The position numbers were made by a program, and so were the translations under genes. Shown piece by piece: positions 1 through 8,514 of a stretch of DNA of 64,000 bases (the stretch's first letter is position 1; each line of letters begins with the position of its first letter). Below the pieces are notes generated by a model. The model searched no databases, had not been told where the DNA came from, and saw only the letters and a program-made list of their open reading frames with translations. Source of the stretch: Flavobacteriales bacterium (GTDB lineage: Bacteria > Bacteroidota > Bacteroidia > Flavobacteriales_D > Parvicellaceae); NCBI GenBank assembly GCA_020635565.1, contig JACJZN010000009.1:186001-250000 (forward strand). Reading direction: 5' to 3'.

Positions 1-2
1 GT

Positions 3-608
3 ATAATAGCTTACTCTGGTAAGAAAGTTATTGTGTTGGATTTGGATATGAGAAAACCGAAAATTCACTTGGGTTTTGGGGCTGAAAATACAATTGGAAT
101 GTCAACAATCCTGATTGGAAAGGATCATGTTTTTAATTGTATTAAGCAAAGTTCGCTTGAAAATCTAGATTTTATTACAGCTGGCCCTATTCCCCCTAAT
201 CCCTCTGAATTAATAATCAACGGTAAAATATTCGACATTGTAGAGGAACTCAAAACGAAGTATGACATGGTCATAATAGATAACCCTCCAGTTGGTTTGG
301 TGACCGATGGTATACCAATTATCAAATGGGTGGATTATCCCTTGTATATTTTTAGATCGGAATATTCTCGAAAGAACTTTGTGCAAAATGTAGATCGATT
401 GATCAATGAAAATGGAATTAAGCGTCTTTCAGCTATTCTAAATAGTGTAAATGCAAATCGCAAAGGATATGGAGGGTATTATGGATATGGCTACGGTTAC
501 GGTTATGGATATGGCTATGGAGGAAGTACGTATGGAGGATATTATAATGAGGAGGAAAAAGTTACCAGATGGTCTCGAATTCTTAAGTTTTTAAGACTGA
601 AGTCATAA
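3..608 (+). CDS. C-terminal part of a bacterial tyrosine kinase (Wzc/BY-kinase type), 5' end outside window
   Basis: The reading frame is open to the left edge, so only the last 201 codons are visible. What remains is the P-loop kinase half of an exopolysaccharide chain-length/tyrosine-kinase protein. VIVLDLDMRKP is the Walker A' motif and MVIIDNPP the Walker B motif; the Walker A lysine lies off the window. The tail is a Gly-Tyr run with twelve tyrosines (about bases 465-548), the autophosphorylation cluster typical of BY-kinases. The family controls polymerisation and export of surface polysaccharide at the inner membrane. The following rfbC and WecA-like genes, on the same strand, fit the end of a polysaccharide cluster. 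The GTG at 33 is not the true start. Family assignment is firm; which polysaccharide it serves is unknown. Confidence 0.88.
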   Translation: MIAYSGKKVIVLDLDMRKPKIHLGFGAENTIGMSTILIGKDHVFNCIKQSSLENLDFITAGPIPPNPSELIINGKIFDIVEELKTKYDMVIIDNPPVGLVTDGIPIIKWVDYPLYIFRSEYSRKNFVQNVDRLINENGIKRLSAILNSVNANRKGYGGYYGYGYGYGYGYGYGGSTYGGYYNEEEKVTRWSRILKFLRLKS

Positions 609-615
609 GTTTTAG

Positions 616-623
616 TAATTTTG
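616..623 (+). promoter_or_regulatory. possible -7 box (TAATTTTG) before rfbC
   Basis: The octamer matches the Bacteroidota sigma-A -7 consensus TAnnTTTG and lies in the 25-bp gap before the rfbC ATG. The leader would be only a few bases and the gene may simply be cotranscribed with the kinase, so this is weak. Confidence 0.2.
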
Positions 624-633
624 CCTGTCGATA

Positions 634-1188
634 ATGCAGGTTCAGACAACTAATATAGAAGGAGTTTTAATTCTCACTCCGCAGGTTTTTGGGGATAGCC
701 GAGGTTATTTTCTCGAATCTTTTAATCGGGATAACTTTGATGATGCCATTGGTAATTCTGAATTTGAATTCGTTCAAGATAATGAATCGATGTCTTCTAA
801 GGGGGTCTTGAGGGGGTTACATTATCAATCACCTCCTTATGATCAAGGAAAATTAGTTAGAGTAATTCAAGGGGAAGTGCTTGATGTGGTTGTTGATATT
901 AGGCAAGACTCAATAACTTACGGTCAGTATTTTTCAATTACATTAAACGGGACTTCAAAACAGATGCTATGGATTCCTCCGGGAATGGCTCACGGATTTG
1001 CAAGTCTAGAAAATAATACCATTTTTGCTTATAAATGCACTGAGTTTTATAGGCCTGAGTCAGAAGGTTGTATTTTATGGAATGATCCAGACTTGAGTAT
1101 TATATGGGGAGTTCAGGAGCCAATCATTTCGGATAAAGATAAAAGAGGTGTGTTGTTTAGAGATTTTGTAACGCCATTTACTAGTTGA
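634..1188 (+). CDS. rfbC: dTDP-4-dehydrorhamnose 3,5-epimerase
   Basis: This 184-residue cupin matches RmlC/RfbC, which epimerises dTDP-4-keto-6-deoxyglucose at C3 and C5 on the way to dTDP-L-rhamnose. The signature RGLHYQ is at 60-65 with the catalytic histidine H63. GKLVRV follows with K73, WIPPGMAHGF is at 113-122, and the catalytic-region tyrosine is in FAYKCTEFY (Y133). Length is normal for the family. The ATG at 634 follows the kinase gene by 25 bp, and the stop overlaps the next start as TGATG, which suggests translational coupling. The other three rhamnose genes (rfbA, rfbB, rfbD) are not in the window and presumably lie to the left. Confidence 0.95.
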   Translation: MQVQTTNIEGVLILTPQVFGDSRGYFLESFNRDNFDDAIGNSEFEFVQDNESMSSKGVLRGLHYQSPPYDQGKLVRVIQGEVLDVVVDIRQDSITYGQYFSITLNGTSKQMLWIPPGMAHGFASLENNTIFAYKCTEFYRPESEGCILWNDPDLSIIWGVQEPIISDKDKRGVLFRDFVTPFTS

Positions 1189-2277
1189 TGGATAATGTAC
1201 AGTATATATTCGTTGTATATGCAACCTTCTTTATTTCGATTGTGTTTTTTTCACTATTCATTAATGCAATCTTTCTAAAGTTTGCCACAACGCTTGGAAT
1301 TCGTGAAAGAGAAGGACCAATTATTCGGTGGAGTAGTGTTTCTAAACCGGCTTTGGGAGGAATTTCCTTTTATATTGCATTTTTACTTTCTATGGCATCG
1401 TTCTCTGTGTTTTTTTGAACCGGATCTGATATTTAAGCATTCTGGAAACACTTGGGGCTATTGGGAGCTACCGCATTGCATTTTTGATGGGTTTAGCTGG
1501 ATGATGCCTATGATACCAAAACCACTGTTGAAGTTTGGTGTCCAGATTTTGTGTGGGGTAATTCTAATTTTTTCAGGTACAACCATTAAATTGGTAGATT
1601 ATGATTGGATTAATTATGCCTTGACAATTCTATGGGTAATTGGAATAATGAATTCGATTAAATATGTTGGATAACATGGATGGAATTACTACGTCTGTTT
1701 CTCTGGCAATAATTGTGATTTGTTTGATCTCACTTATCGTTTCAAGAGGGTTTGCTACTTTCGACTATATGGTAATGCTCGGAATTTGTGCTGCTTTAAT
1801 TGGGTTTTTATTTTTCAATTGGCATCCTTCAAAGATGTTTATGGGAGATACTGGTAGCCAATTCATTGGAATGTTCTTAGCTTATATCGGTATCAAGTAT
1901 TTGTGGAATGGAACACTGTTTTCTGGATCTAAATCAAATGATGCAGCAGATTGTTCAGGTATTGATCGCTTTCATTATTCCTGTTGTTGATACCTCTTCA
2001 GTAGTGATCAATAGAGTGTAGTAGAGGTCAATCACCATTCGTAGGAGGTAGAGGATCATACCACACATCATTTATCTTATTTAGCTTTTCAGATAGTCAG
2101 GTGGGATTTACATTTTTAGGTTTGAGCGTTCTATCCATGTTGATATCTGTGGGTATATACAGATTCATTGATGTTTGGCTTTGGTATCATAGTGTTATTT
2201 TTTATTACCTACTTTTTATTATTGTTTTTGTTACTTTGTTTACGATTACTCAGAAGAATAAAGACAAAAGAAAGTAA
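1188..2277 (+). pseudogene. WecA/MraY-like undecaprenyl-phosphate sugar-1-phosphate transferase, frameshifted
   Basis: Pieces in different frames join into one multi-pass protein of the glycosyltransferase-4 family. This family links a sugar phosphate to undecaprenyl phosphate at the inner membrane and starts glycan assembly. Readable landmarks are KPALGGISFYIAF, a restorable MGLADDAYDTKPLLKFG, NMLDNMDG, KMFMGDTGSQFIG, IAFIIPVVDTSSVVINR and a restorable GRDHTTHHLSYL. The ATG at 1188 overlaps the rfbC stop. Apparent single-base changes include an extra T in the T7 run near 1410-1416, an extra G near 1443, an extra G near 1500, an extra A near 1519, an extra A near 1664, a shift between 1915 and 1950, and further shifts near 2020-2060. 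If these are sequencing errors the gene is intact and about 360 residues long. Confidence 0.82.
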
Positions 2278-2318
2278 AGAAAAATCGTAGATCGATCTAT
2301 AATAAATTTAGCGATTTA

Positions 2319-3299
2319 TTGGGAGTTTCCATTGGTTATTTCCTGCTCAGTGTTGATTTAGAAAATTCTGGAGGAGATGAAGTTCAAATTGGATTCTGTT
2401 TACGAGGAGATGGAAGAAAAGACACTTATAATGAGCTGATTATCCAGAATTACAAAGTTTATGCGATGCCCTTGCCGCAAAAGCTGGAATTTTGCTGGTG
2501 AACCCGTTCCTTTAAATAATCTTTTGGTTCAGGAATCACTAGATAGAGAAATTCATACTAATACCTACTGGCATTCAAATACCTTCTTTTACTCTAAAAG
2601 CGGGCTAACAGATATTTTCCAATCATAGAAAAGATTCTAAAAGAAAATAATATTCCAGATGATTTTTAAATATTTGGCCCTAATTGAATCTGGCTTAATC
2701 AATGCGACTTCCCCAAGTGGAGCAAAAGGATTTTGGCAATTCATGAAGCAAAGACGGCTATCGATCATAAGCTGGAGATCTCTGAAGATGTAGATGAAAG
2801 AAATCATTTGAATCGACTTTAGCGACAGTGGCGGATGTATATTTAAAGAATCTTATGATAAGTTTGATAACTGGACTTTAGCTGCGGCTTCATATAATAT
2901 GGGTAAAGCTGGTTTGGAAAGGACAGCTGATAAAACAAAAAGTCTCTAATTATTATGATTTATTACTTGAATATTGAGACAGCTCGATATGTTTACAGAA
3001 TACTTAGCAGTAAAGTGTATTTTTGAAATCCTCAACAATATGGATTTAATTTTACTTCAAGATGATCTTTATCAACCTTTTAAAACAAAGGTGATTTCAG
3101 TGGATTCTTCTATTGTTGTTTGGTTGAGAGTTTTCCAAACTTTCAATCAAACTAATTACAAGACTTTGAAAGTTTTGAATCCATGGTTGATCAACGAATA
3201 AGTTAGATAAAAAATGGAGGTAAGTTATATAAACTAGAAATACCTGAAAAAGGTACGGGAGATATGATCGTTTCTATGGATGCTATAATAAGTCTCTAG
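2319..3299 (+). pseudogene. MltD-like lytic murein transglycosylase, frameshifted
   Basis: Fragments in several frames match the Bacteroidota membrane-bound lytic transglycosylase family, which cleaves peptidoglycan glycan strands with anhydromuramate formation. In order I read YKVYAMPLPQKLEF, GEPVPLNNLLVQESLDREI, NTYWHSNTFFYSK, a restorable IPDDFKYLALIESGL carrying the catalytic-type Glu of the ES motif, SPSGAKGFWQFMK and WTLAAASYNMGKAGL. This is the SLT fold from its N-terminal extension to its C-terminal region. Examples of indels are an extra T in the TTTT near 2493 and one in the TTTTT near 2664-2668. The exact start and end are uncertain because frames are broken at both ends. No clear LysM repeat is readable. 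Confidence 0.75.
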
Positions 3300-3307
3300 T
3301 TGGAATT

Positions 3308-6152
3308 ATGAGAAGGAGGAAATATAGAAGTTTTTGGTGCTCAGATCTCATAACCTGAAGAATATTGATGTTATTATTCCAAGAAATCAACTGGTTGTAA
3401 TTACAGGATTAAGCGAAGTGGTAAATCATCATCCCTAGCGTTTGATACTATTTTTGCTGAAGGACAACGAAGGTATATTGAAACATTTTCGGCATATGCT
3501 CGTCAATTTTTAGGAGGACTTATCTCGCCCTGATGTGGATAAGATCACTGGATTATCACCGGTCATATCTATCGAGCAAAAAACAGTTAGCAAGAATCCT
3601 AGAAGTACGGTTGGGACGATTACAGAGAATCTATGATTTTCTTAGATTGTTGTACGCAAGGGTGGGTGAAGCTTTTAGTCCAGAAACAGGCGAAAAAATG
3701 ATCAAATATTCTGAAAAGGAGATTTTGGAATTGATCAATTGACCTATCAGCGGGAAGAGAATAATTGTTTTGGCTCCACTGGTTAAAAGCTAGAAAAGGT
3801 CATTATAAGGAACTCTTTGAAAAATCAAGAAAACAAGGGTTTTTAAAGGTTAGGGTAGATGGAGAATTGAAGGATATTATTCCTTTGATGAAAGTAGATC
3901 GTTATAAGACGCATAATATAGAAATTGTGATCGATAAGATCCAAGTTGATGATAACTCAAATAGTCGATTGACCAAGGCAATTGAATTAGCTTTAAAGAA
4001 GGGCAAAGGAGAGTTGTTAATCTTGGATTATGATATCAATGCCGTTAAACATTATTCTAGGTCATTGATGTGTCCTACAACAGGTTTTTCACTTCCTGAA
4101 CCTGAACCAAATGTTTTTTCATTTAACTCGCCACATGGAGCTTGTAGCAATTGTAATGGGTTAGGCGTGGTTAAGTGAAGTTGATATGTCCAAGATTATT
4201 CCAGATGACGGATTATCTGTAAAAAAGAAAGGTATTGCACCCTCTAGGTAAAATTCAGTACGAATTGGATCTTCAAACAAGTTGAAGTCATTTTAAAAAG
4301 TGGAAATTGCACGTTAGATACGAAAATTTCAGACATTCCTGAGGAACTACTCCATAAGATCCTTTATGGTACGGATGAGATAATTAAAGTCTTAGGAAAC
4401 TCAGGAATACATGAAGTAGTTTCAACCTTTGAAGGAGTTATTGATTTTGTAATGAGGCAAATGGATGACGATACATCCAAAAGTATTCAAAGGTGGGCTG
4501 AAGGATTTACAAATGTGATCAATTGTCCGTCTTGTTCGGGAAGTAGATTGAAAATCTGATTCTTTGATGTTCAAGATCAACGGTAAGGATATAGGAGAAG
4601 TTTCTTCGATGGATTTGTTGACCTTAAAGCTTGGGTGGATCTGAGTGAAAGTACGTTCAACGATTCTCAAAAGCACAACAGATAATAGCGAAAGATGTTG
4701 TTAAGGAGATCAAGGCAAGAATAGACTTTTTGCTCGAGGTTGGATTAGGATATCTTAACCTTAATCTGGGAGCGAAAACACTTATCTGGCGGTGAGGCAC
4801 AACGCATTAGGTTGGCAACTCAAATCGGTTCTGAGCTAACTGGTGTACTTTATATATTGGATGAGCCTTCAATTGGTTTACATCAGAGAGATAATGATAG
4901 TTTGATTAGTTCGTTGAAGAATCTTAGAGATATAGGTAATTCGGTCATTGTTGTAGAACATGATAGGGATATTATGATGAGTGCTGATTATGTAATTGAT
5001 ATTGGTCCTGGGTGCAGGAATTAACGGAGGAAGAGTGGTGTCTCAAGGTGATCCAAAGGATTAGTTGCAAACATAGTTCTACGGCTCAGTACATAACTGG
5101 AGAAGCAAAAATTGAAGTTGCAGAGGAAAGAAGAAAAGGAAATGGTAAGATACTTTCAATAAAAAGGGTGCGACAGGTCACAACTTAAAGAACGTAGATG
5201 CAGAATTCCCATTAGGTAAATTTATTTGTGTCACCGGCGTTTCAGGAAGTGGAAAGTCATCTTTGATTAATGAGACGCTTTATATCCAATTTTAAGTCAG
5301 CATTTTTATAGAAGTTTGAAAAAACCACTGCCATTTAAAGAAGTCAAAGGATTTGAAAATCTAGATAAAGTGATTGAAATCGATCAGTCACCAATTGGTC
5401 GGACGCCAAGATCAAACCCGGCTACATATACTGGAGTATTTTCTGATATTAGAGATATTTTCACCAACTTGCCTGAATCGAAGATTCGCGGTTATAAAAA
5501 AGGTAGATTTTCGTTTAATGTTAAAGGAGGAAGGTGTGAAGAATGCAAAGGAGGTGGATTGAAATTGATCGAAATGAATTTCTTCCAGATGTTTATGTTC
5601 CGTGTGATACTTGCCATGGACAGAGATATAACAGGGAAACATTGGAGGTTAGATATAAAGGAAAATCGATCAATGATGTATTGGAGATGTCTATTAGTGA
5701 AGCTTGTCGCTTTTTTCAGACCACATTCCTAGAATATACCAGAAGTTGATCACGCTTGAGGAAGTTGGTCTTAGGATACGTTAAATTGGGGCAGCCAAGT
5801 ACACTTTGTTATCAGGAGGAGAAGCTCAGAGAACAAAACTGGCAACAGAACTGTCCAAATCTGAAACAGGTAATACATTCTATATTCTCGATGAACCAAC
5901 CACTGATTACACTTTTGAAGATATTAAAATGTTTCTTGATGTTCTAAATAGATTAGTAGATAATGGAAATACAGGTTTTTGTGATAGAACACAATCTGGA
6001 TATGATCAAAGTCGCAGATCATATCATTGATGTAGGTTTAGAAGGAGGAAAAGGAGGAGGAGAGATACAATTTTACTGAACTCCGGAAGAATCTGGTCAA
6101 GAAAAATGTAGGGTATACCGCTAAATATTTGAAGGAAGAATTACTTCGTTAA
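3308..6152 (+). pseudogene. uvrA: UvrA excinuclease ABC subunit A, frameshifted
   Basis: The whole 2.8-kb stretch is colinear with UvrA (about 940 residues), the damage-recognition ATPase of nucleotide excision repair. Recognisable parts in order: NLKNIDV and a broken first Walker A near 3400-3440; FAEGQRRYIETFSAYARQFL; the UvrB-binding/insertion region; a zinc-binding segment CPTTGFSLPEP...GACSNCNG (4071-4160); the first signature LSGGEAQRIRLATQIGSELTG with ILDEPSIGLHQRDND and VVEHD (4785-4975); the second Walker A GVSGSGKSSLINETL (5237-5282); the second zinc motif CEECKGGG...CDTCHG; and LSGGEAQRTKLATELSKSE with ILDEPTT (5806-5912). The frame ends KYLKEELLR at 6152. Many one- or two-base shifts break it. 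All motifs are otherwise well conserved, which argues against old decay. The start is inferred from the nearest ATG before NLKNID. Confidence 0.88.
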
Positions 6153-6196
6153 TCAAAAAACGGTTTTAAAAATAATTTATTAGTGCTAAATAAAAT

Positions 6197-6204
6197 TAAC
6201 TTTG
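6197..6204 (+). promoter_or_regulatory. -7 box (TAACTTTG) before the LOG-family gene
   Basis: This is an exact match to TAnnTTTG in the gap after uvrA, about 40 bp before the ATG at 6245. The -33 element is not convincing. Confidence 0.4.
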
Positions 6205-6244
6205 AAACTGATATTGAATTATTTAAAAGAAATTATATAAAATT

Positions 6245-6957
6245 ATGGAAGAGGAAAGAGATAGAATTAAAGAGGCATTTCATCACAAAGATTGGAATCA
6301 AATTAAAACAAACGATAGCTGGGCTGTTTTTAAGATTATGTCTGAGTTCGTTGAAGGTTATGAAAGGTTATCGAAAATTGGATGCCATGTGTGTCAATTT
6401 TTGGATCAGCCAGAACAAAGCCAGATCATCCTTATTATAAGTTGGCAGAGGAAATTGCTTTTAAGTTAACTCAAGAATGGTTATGGAGTTATTACAGGAG
6501 GAGGACCTGGGATCATGGAAGCAGGTAATAAAGGAGCCGCTAAAGGAAAAGGTATTAGTGTTGGTTTAATATTGACCTCCCTTTTGAACAGCACTATAAT
6601 CCTTACATTGAAAATGATAAAATGTTGAATTTCGATTACTTTTTTGTTAGAAAAGTGATGTTTGTGAAGTATGCTCAAGGCTTTATTGTTCTTCCTGGTG
6701 GGTTTGGAACGCTAGATGAATTATTTGAGGCGATGACATTGATCCAAACGAATAAGACAGGAAAATTCCCGATTGTATTGGTTGGTAAATCTTTCTGGGG
6801 AGGATTGATTCATTGGATTCAAGAAGTATTATTGGAAAAAGAGTCTAATATCAGTCCTGAAGATATGAATTTGATCAAACTAGTAGATACAGCTGATGAA
6901 GCAGTTGAAGAGATCAATAGATTCTACAAGAAATATATGCTTACGCCAAACTTCTAA
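6245..6957 (+). pseudogene. LOG-family (TIGR00730, lysine decarboxylase-like) Rossmann-fold protein, frameshifted
   Basis: Reassembled from three frames, this is a protein of about 235 residues of the LOG/TIGR00730 family, whose characterised members hydrolyse cytokinin nucleotides or related AMP-type substrates. Motifs are a restorable VSIFGSARTKPDHPYYKLAEE, ITGGGPGIMEAGNKGAAKGKG and the hallmark FIVLPGGFGTLDELFEAMTL near 6685-6740. Shifts are visible near 6385-6395 (frame change before VSIFGSAR), near 6478 (an extra T in the restorable QEGYGVITGG) and near 6566 (a missing A in the restorable GLNIDLPFE). From 6622 to the stop the frame is clean. This gene holds the last indel of the damaged block. 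The physiological substrate in Bacteroidota is not known. Confidence 0.82.
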
Positions 6958-7000
6958 TTAGGAAAATGAGGAGACATTTTCTTTTATAGAAGAAAAAGTT

Positions 7001-7008
7001 TAAATTTG
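7001..7008 (+). promoter_or_regulatory. -7 box (TAAATTTG) for the TSP3 outer-membrane protein
   Basis: An exact TAnnTTTG octamer lies 79 bp before the ATG at 7087. It would give a leader of roughly 70 bases, longer than at other genes here. The leader contains two similar TTCTACNAAA-like stretches (7030-7060), with no clear riboswitch fold. Confidence 0.42.
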
Positions 7009-7086
7009 TGTGTTGAAGGTGTAAAATCCTTCTACAAAAACAACTATTTCTTCTACTAAATAGAAGAAATATAAAAACTACTTAAA

Positions 7087-8391
7087 ATGAGAAAAGCACT
7101 TTTACTTTTGTCTATTTTCTTTGTCGGTTCGACCTTTGCTCAATATGAAGAGGATGAAATGCCTGATGTACTGACTGTCGGTGTTGGTGCGGGTTTTACT
7201 TCTTTTTTGGGTGATCTTACTTTAGAGTCAAACGTGTCAAAACTTTCTAATATTAGGCCTACCTATAATTTTAATCTTGAGAGAAGATTTGGACAGGTTG
7301 TTGGAGTACAATTGGATGCTTACTATGGTAAATTAGCTTCAAACGAAAGGAGTAAAACAATTGAGAATAACAGAAATTTTGAGTCTTCTCTACTTCAAGT
7401 TGGAGCCAATTTTGTTTTTCATTTTGATAATGACTTGGTTATTCACAAGAAATCTCCTTTCTCACCTTATATCTCGGCTGGTTTTCATTTTATGAGTTTT
7501 GACCCTTATGGAGATTTGAAAGATAAAAATGGAGTCGAATATAAGTATTGGGATAATGGTACGATCTGGGATGTGAATCAGGGAGATACTGTTGGAGGAA
7601 CAGGAAGTCAGATTTATAGAGATTATGATTATGAAACTCAATTGACAGACTCGATTGAGAGTTATAATCGTTGGACTTTTGCTGTGCCTTTGACATTTGG
7701 TTTGAAGTGGAAATTTACACCAAGACTACAAGGAAGAGTATTTGGAACCTACAACATTACATTTACAGATTGGATTGATAATGTCAATGCCAATGATAAC
7801 AAAGATAAGTATCTGTATGCGGGATTCTCACTTCATTACGTGATCAAGAAGAAAGATCATAAATATGATGATGTTGACTTTGATGCTTTGGAAAACTCTG
7901 ACAAAGACGGAGATGGTGTAATTGATACGGAAGATTTTTGCCAAAATACACCGCAAGGTATTGAGGTAGATAAGAGTGGGTGCCCATTGGATGCGGATAA
8001 AGATGGAGTTCCGGATTATATGGATAAGGAGCCAGATACTAAGGCAGGTGTTATTGTTGATGAGGAAGGAAGAGAGTTAACTGAAGAACTTTTGGCGGAA
8101 CGTATGGCAGAAAAAGAGAAGATTGTTGAGGAAAGAAAACAATCTTTCTCTGAGGATGCTACTCAGGCTAAATTGGATCAGATTTCTAAGGAAATTGAGC
8201 AAAAAGCGGGTAACAATACAGGGGGGTCAGGATCAAATATTCCATTGGAGCTACAAGAAGCCGATATAGATGGTAACGGTATTATCTCTTCCAAAGAAAT
8301 TTCAACAGCCATTGATGGTTTCTTTGAAGGATCAAATAACTTCTCAGTTAAGTTACTTCACGAGTTGATCGATTATTTCTTCGAGCAATAA
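7087..8391 (+). CDS. outer-membrane beta-barrel protein with TSP3 repeats and a C-terminal EF-hand-like segment
   Basis: The protein has 434 residues. Residues 1-18 form a signal peptide ending TFA before QYEE. Residues 20-260 look like an outer-membrane barrel: alternating aromatic strands such as PTYNFNLERRFG and FAVPLTFGLKWKF, ending in a strand-like YAGFSLHYVI. Residues 270-320 contain thrombospondin type 3 calcium repeats (DKDGDGVIDTEDFC, DADKDGVPDYMD). A charged, probably coiled segment follows (325-385), then an EF-hand-like loop DIDGNGIISSKEI at about 393-405. In Bacteroidota, TSP3 repeats usually link a barrel to an OmpA peptidoglycan-binding domain; that domain is absent and the EF-hand segment stands in its place. 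Function unknown; calcium-dependent envelope role inferred. A strong terminator follows, so it is probably transcribed alone. Confidence 0.8.
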   Translation: MRKALLLLSIFFVGSTFAQYEEDEMPDVLTVGVGAGFTSFLGDLTLESNVSKLSNIRPTYNFNLERRFGQVVGVQLDAYYGKLASNERSKTIENNRNFESSLLQVGANFVFHFDNDLVIHKKSPFSPYISAGFHFMSFDPYGDLKDKNGVEYKYWDNGTIWDVNQGDTVGGTGSQIYRDYDYETQLTDSIESYNRWTFAVPLTFGLKWKFTPRLQGRVFGTYNITFTDWIDNVNANDNKDKYLYAGFSLHYVIKKKDHKYDDVDFDALENSDKDGDGVIDTEDFCQNTPQGIEVDKSGCPLDADKDGVPDYMDKEPDTKAGVIVDEEGRELTEELLAERMAEKEKIVEERKQSFSEDATQAKLDQISKEIEQKAGNNTGGSGSNIPLELQEADIDGNGIISSKEISTAIDGFFEGSNNFSVKLLHELIDYFFEQ

Positions 8392-8414
8392 GAATTGAAC
8401 GATATTTGTAATAG

Positions 8415-8451
8415 AATCCCAGATAATGTTGAATTGTCTGGGATTTTTTTT
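8415..8451 (+). terminator. rho-independent terminator after the TSP3 protein
   Basis: A perfect 9-bp stem, AATCCCAGA (8415-8423) with TCTGGGATT (8437-8445), is followed by a T run. It closes the 7087-8391 gene and separates it from the caspase gene. Confidence 0.85.
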
Positions 8452-8514
8452 ACGTATAATTCCGTATAGGAAATTGTACAAAAGCAATTAATTTAGAAAC
8501 TTAAAAATTAAGTT

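Noticed and set aside
465..548. Tandem short DNA repeats that could be read as a microsatellite or CRISPR-like array
   Set aside because: They lie in frame inside the kinase gene and encode the family-typical Tyr-rich tail; there are no spacers.
1410..6570. True pseudogene island or transposon-scarred region
   Set aside because: No insertion sequence, inverted repeat or missense decay is seen; motifs are intact between single-base shifts. Sequence error is the simpler reading, although not proven.
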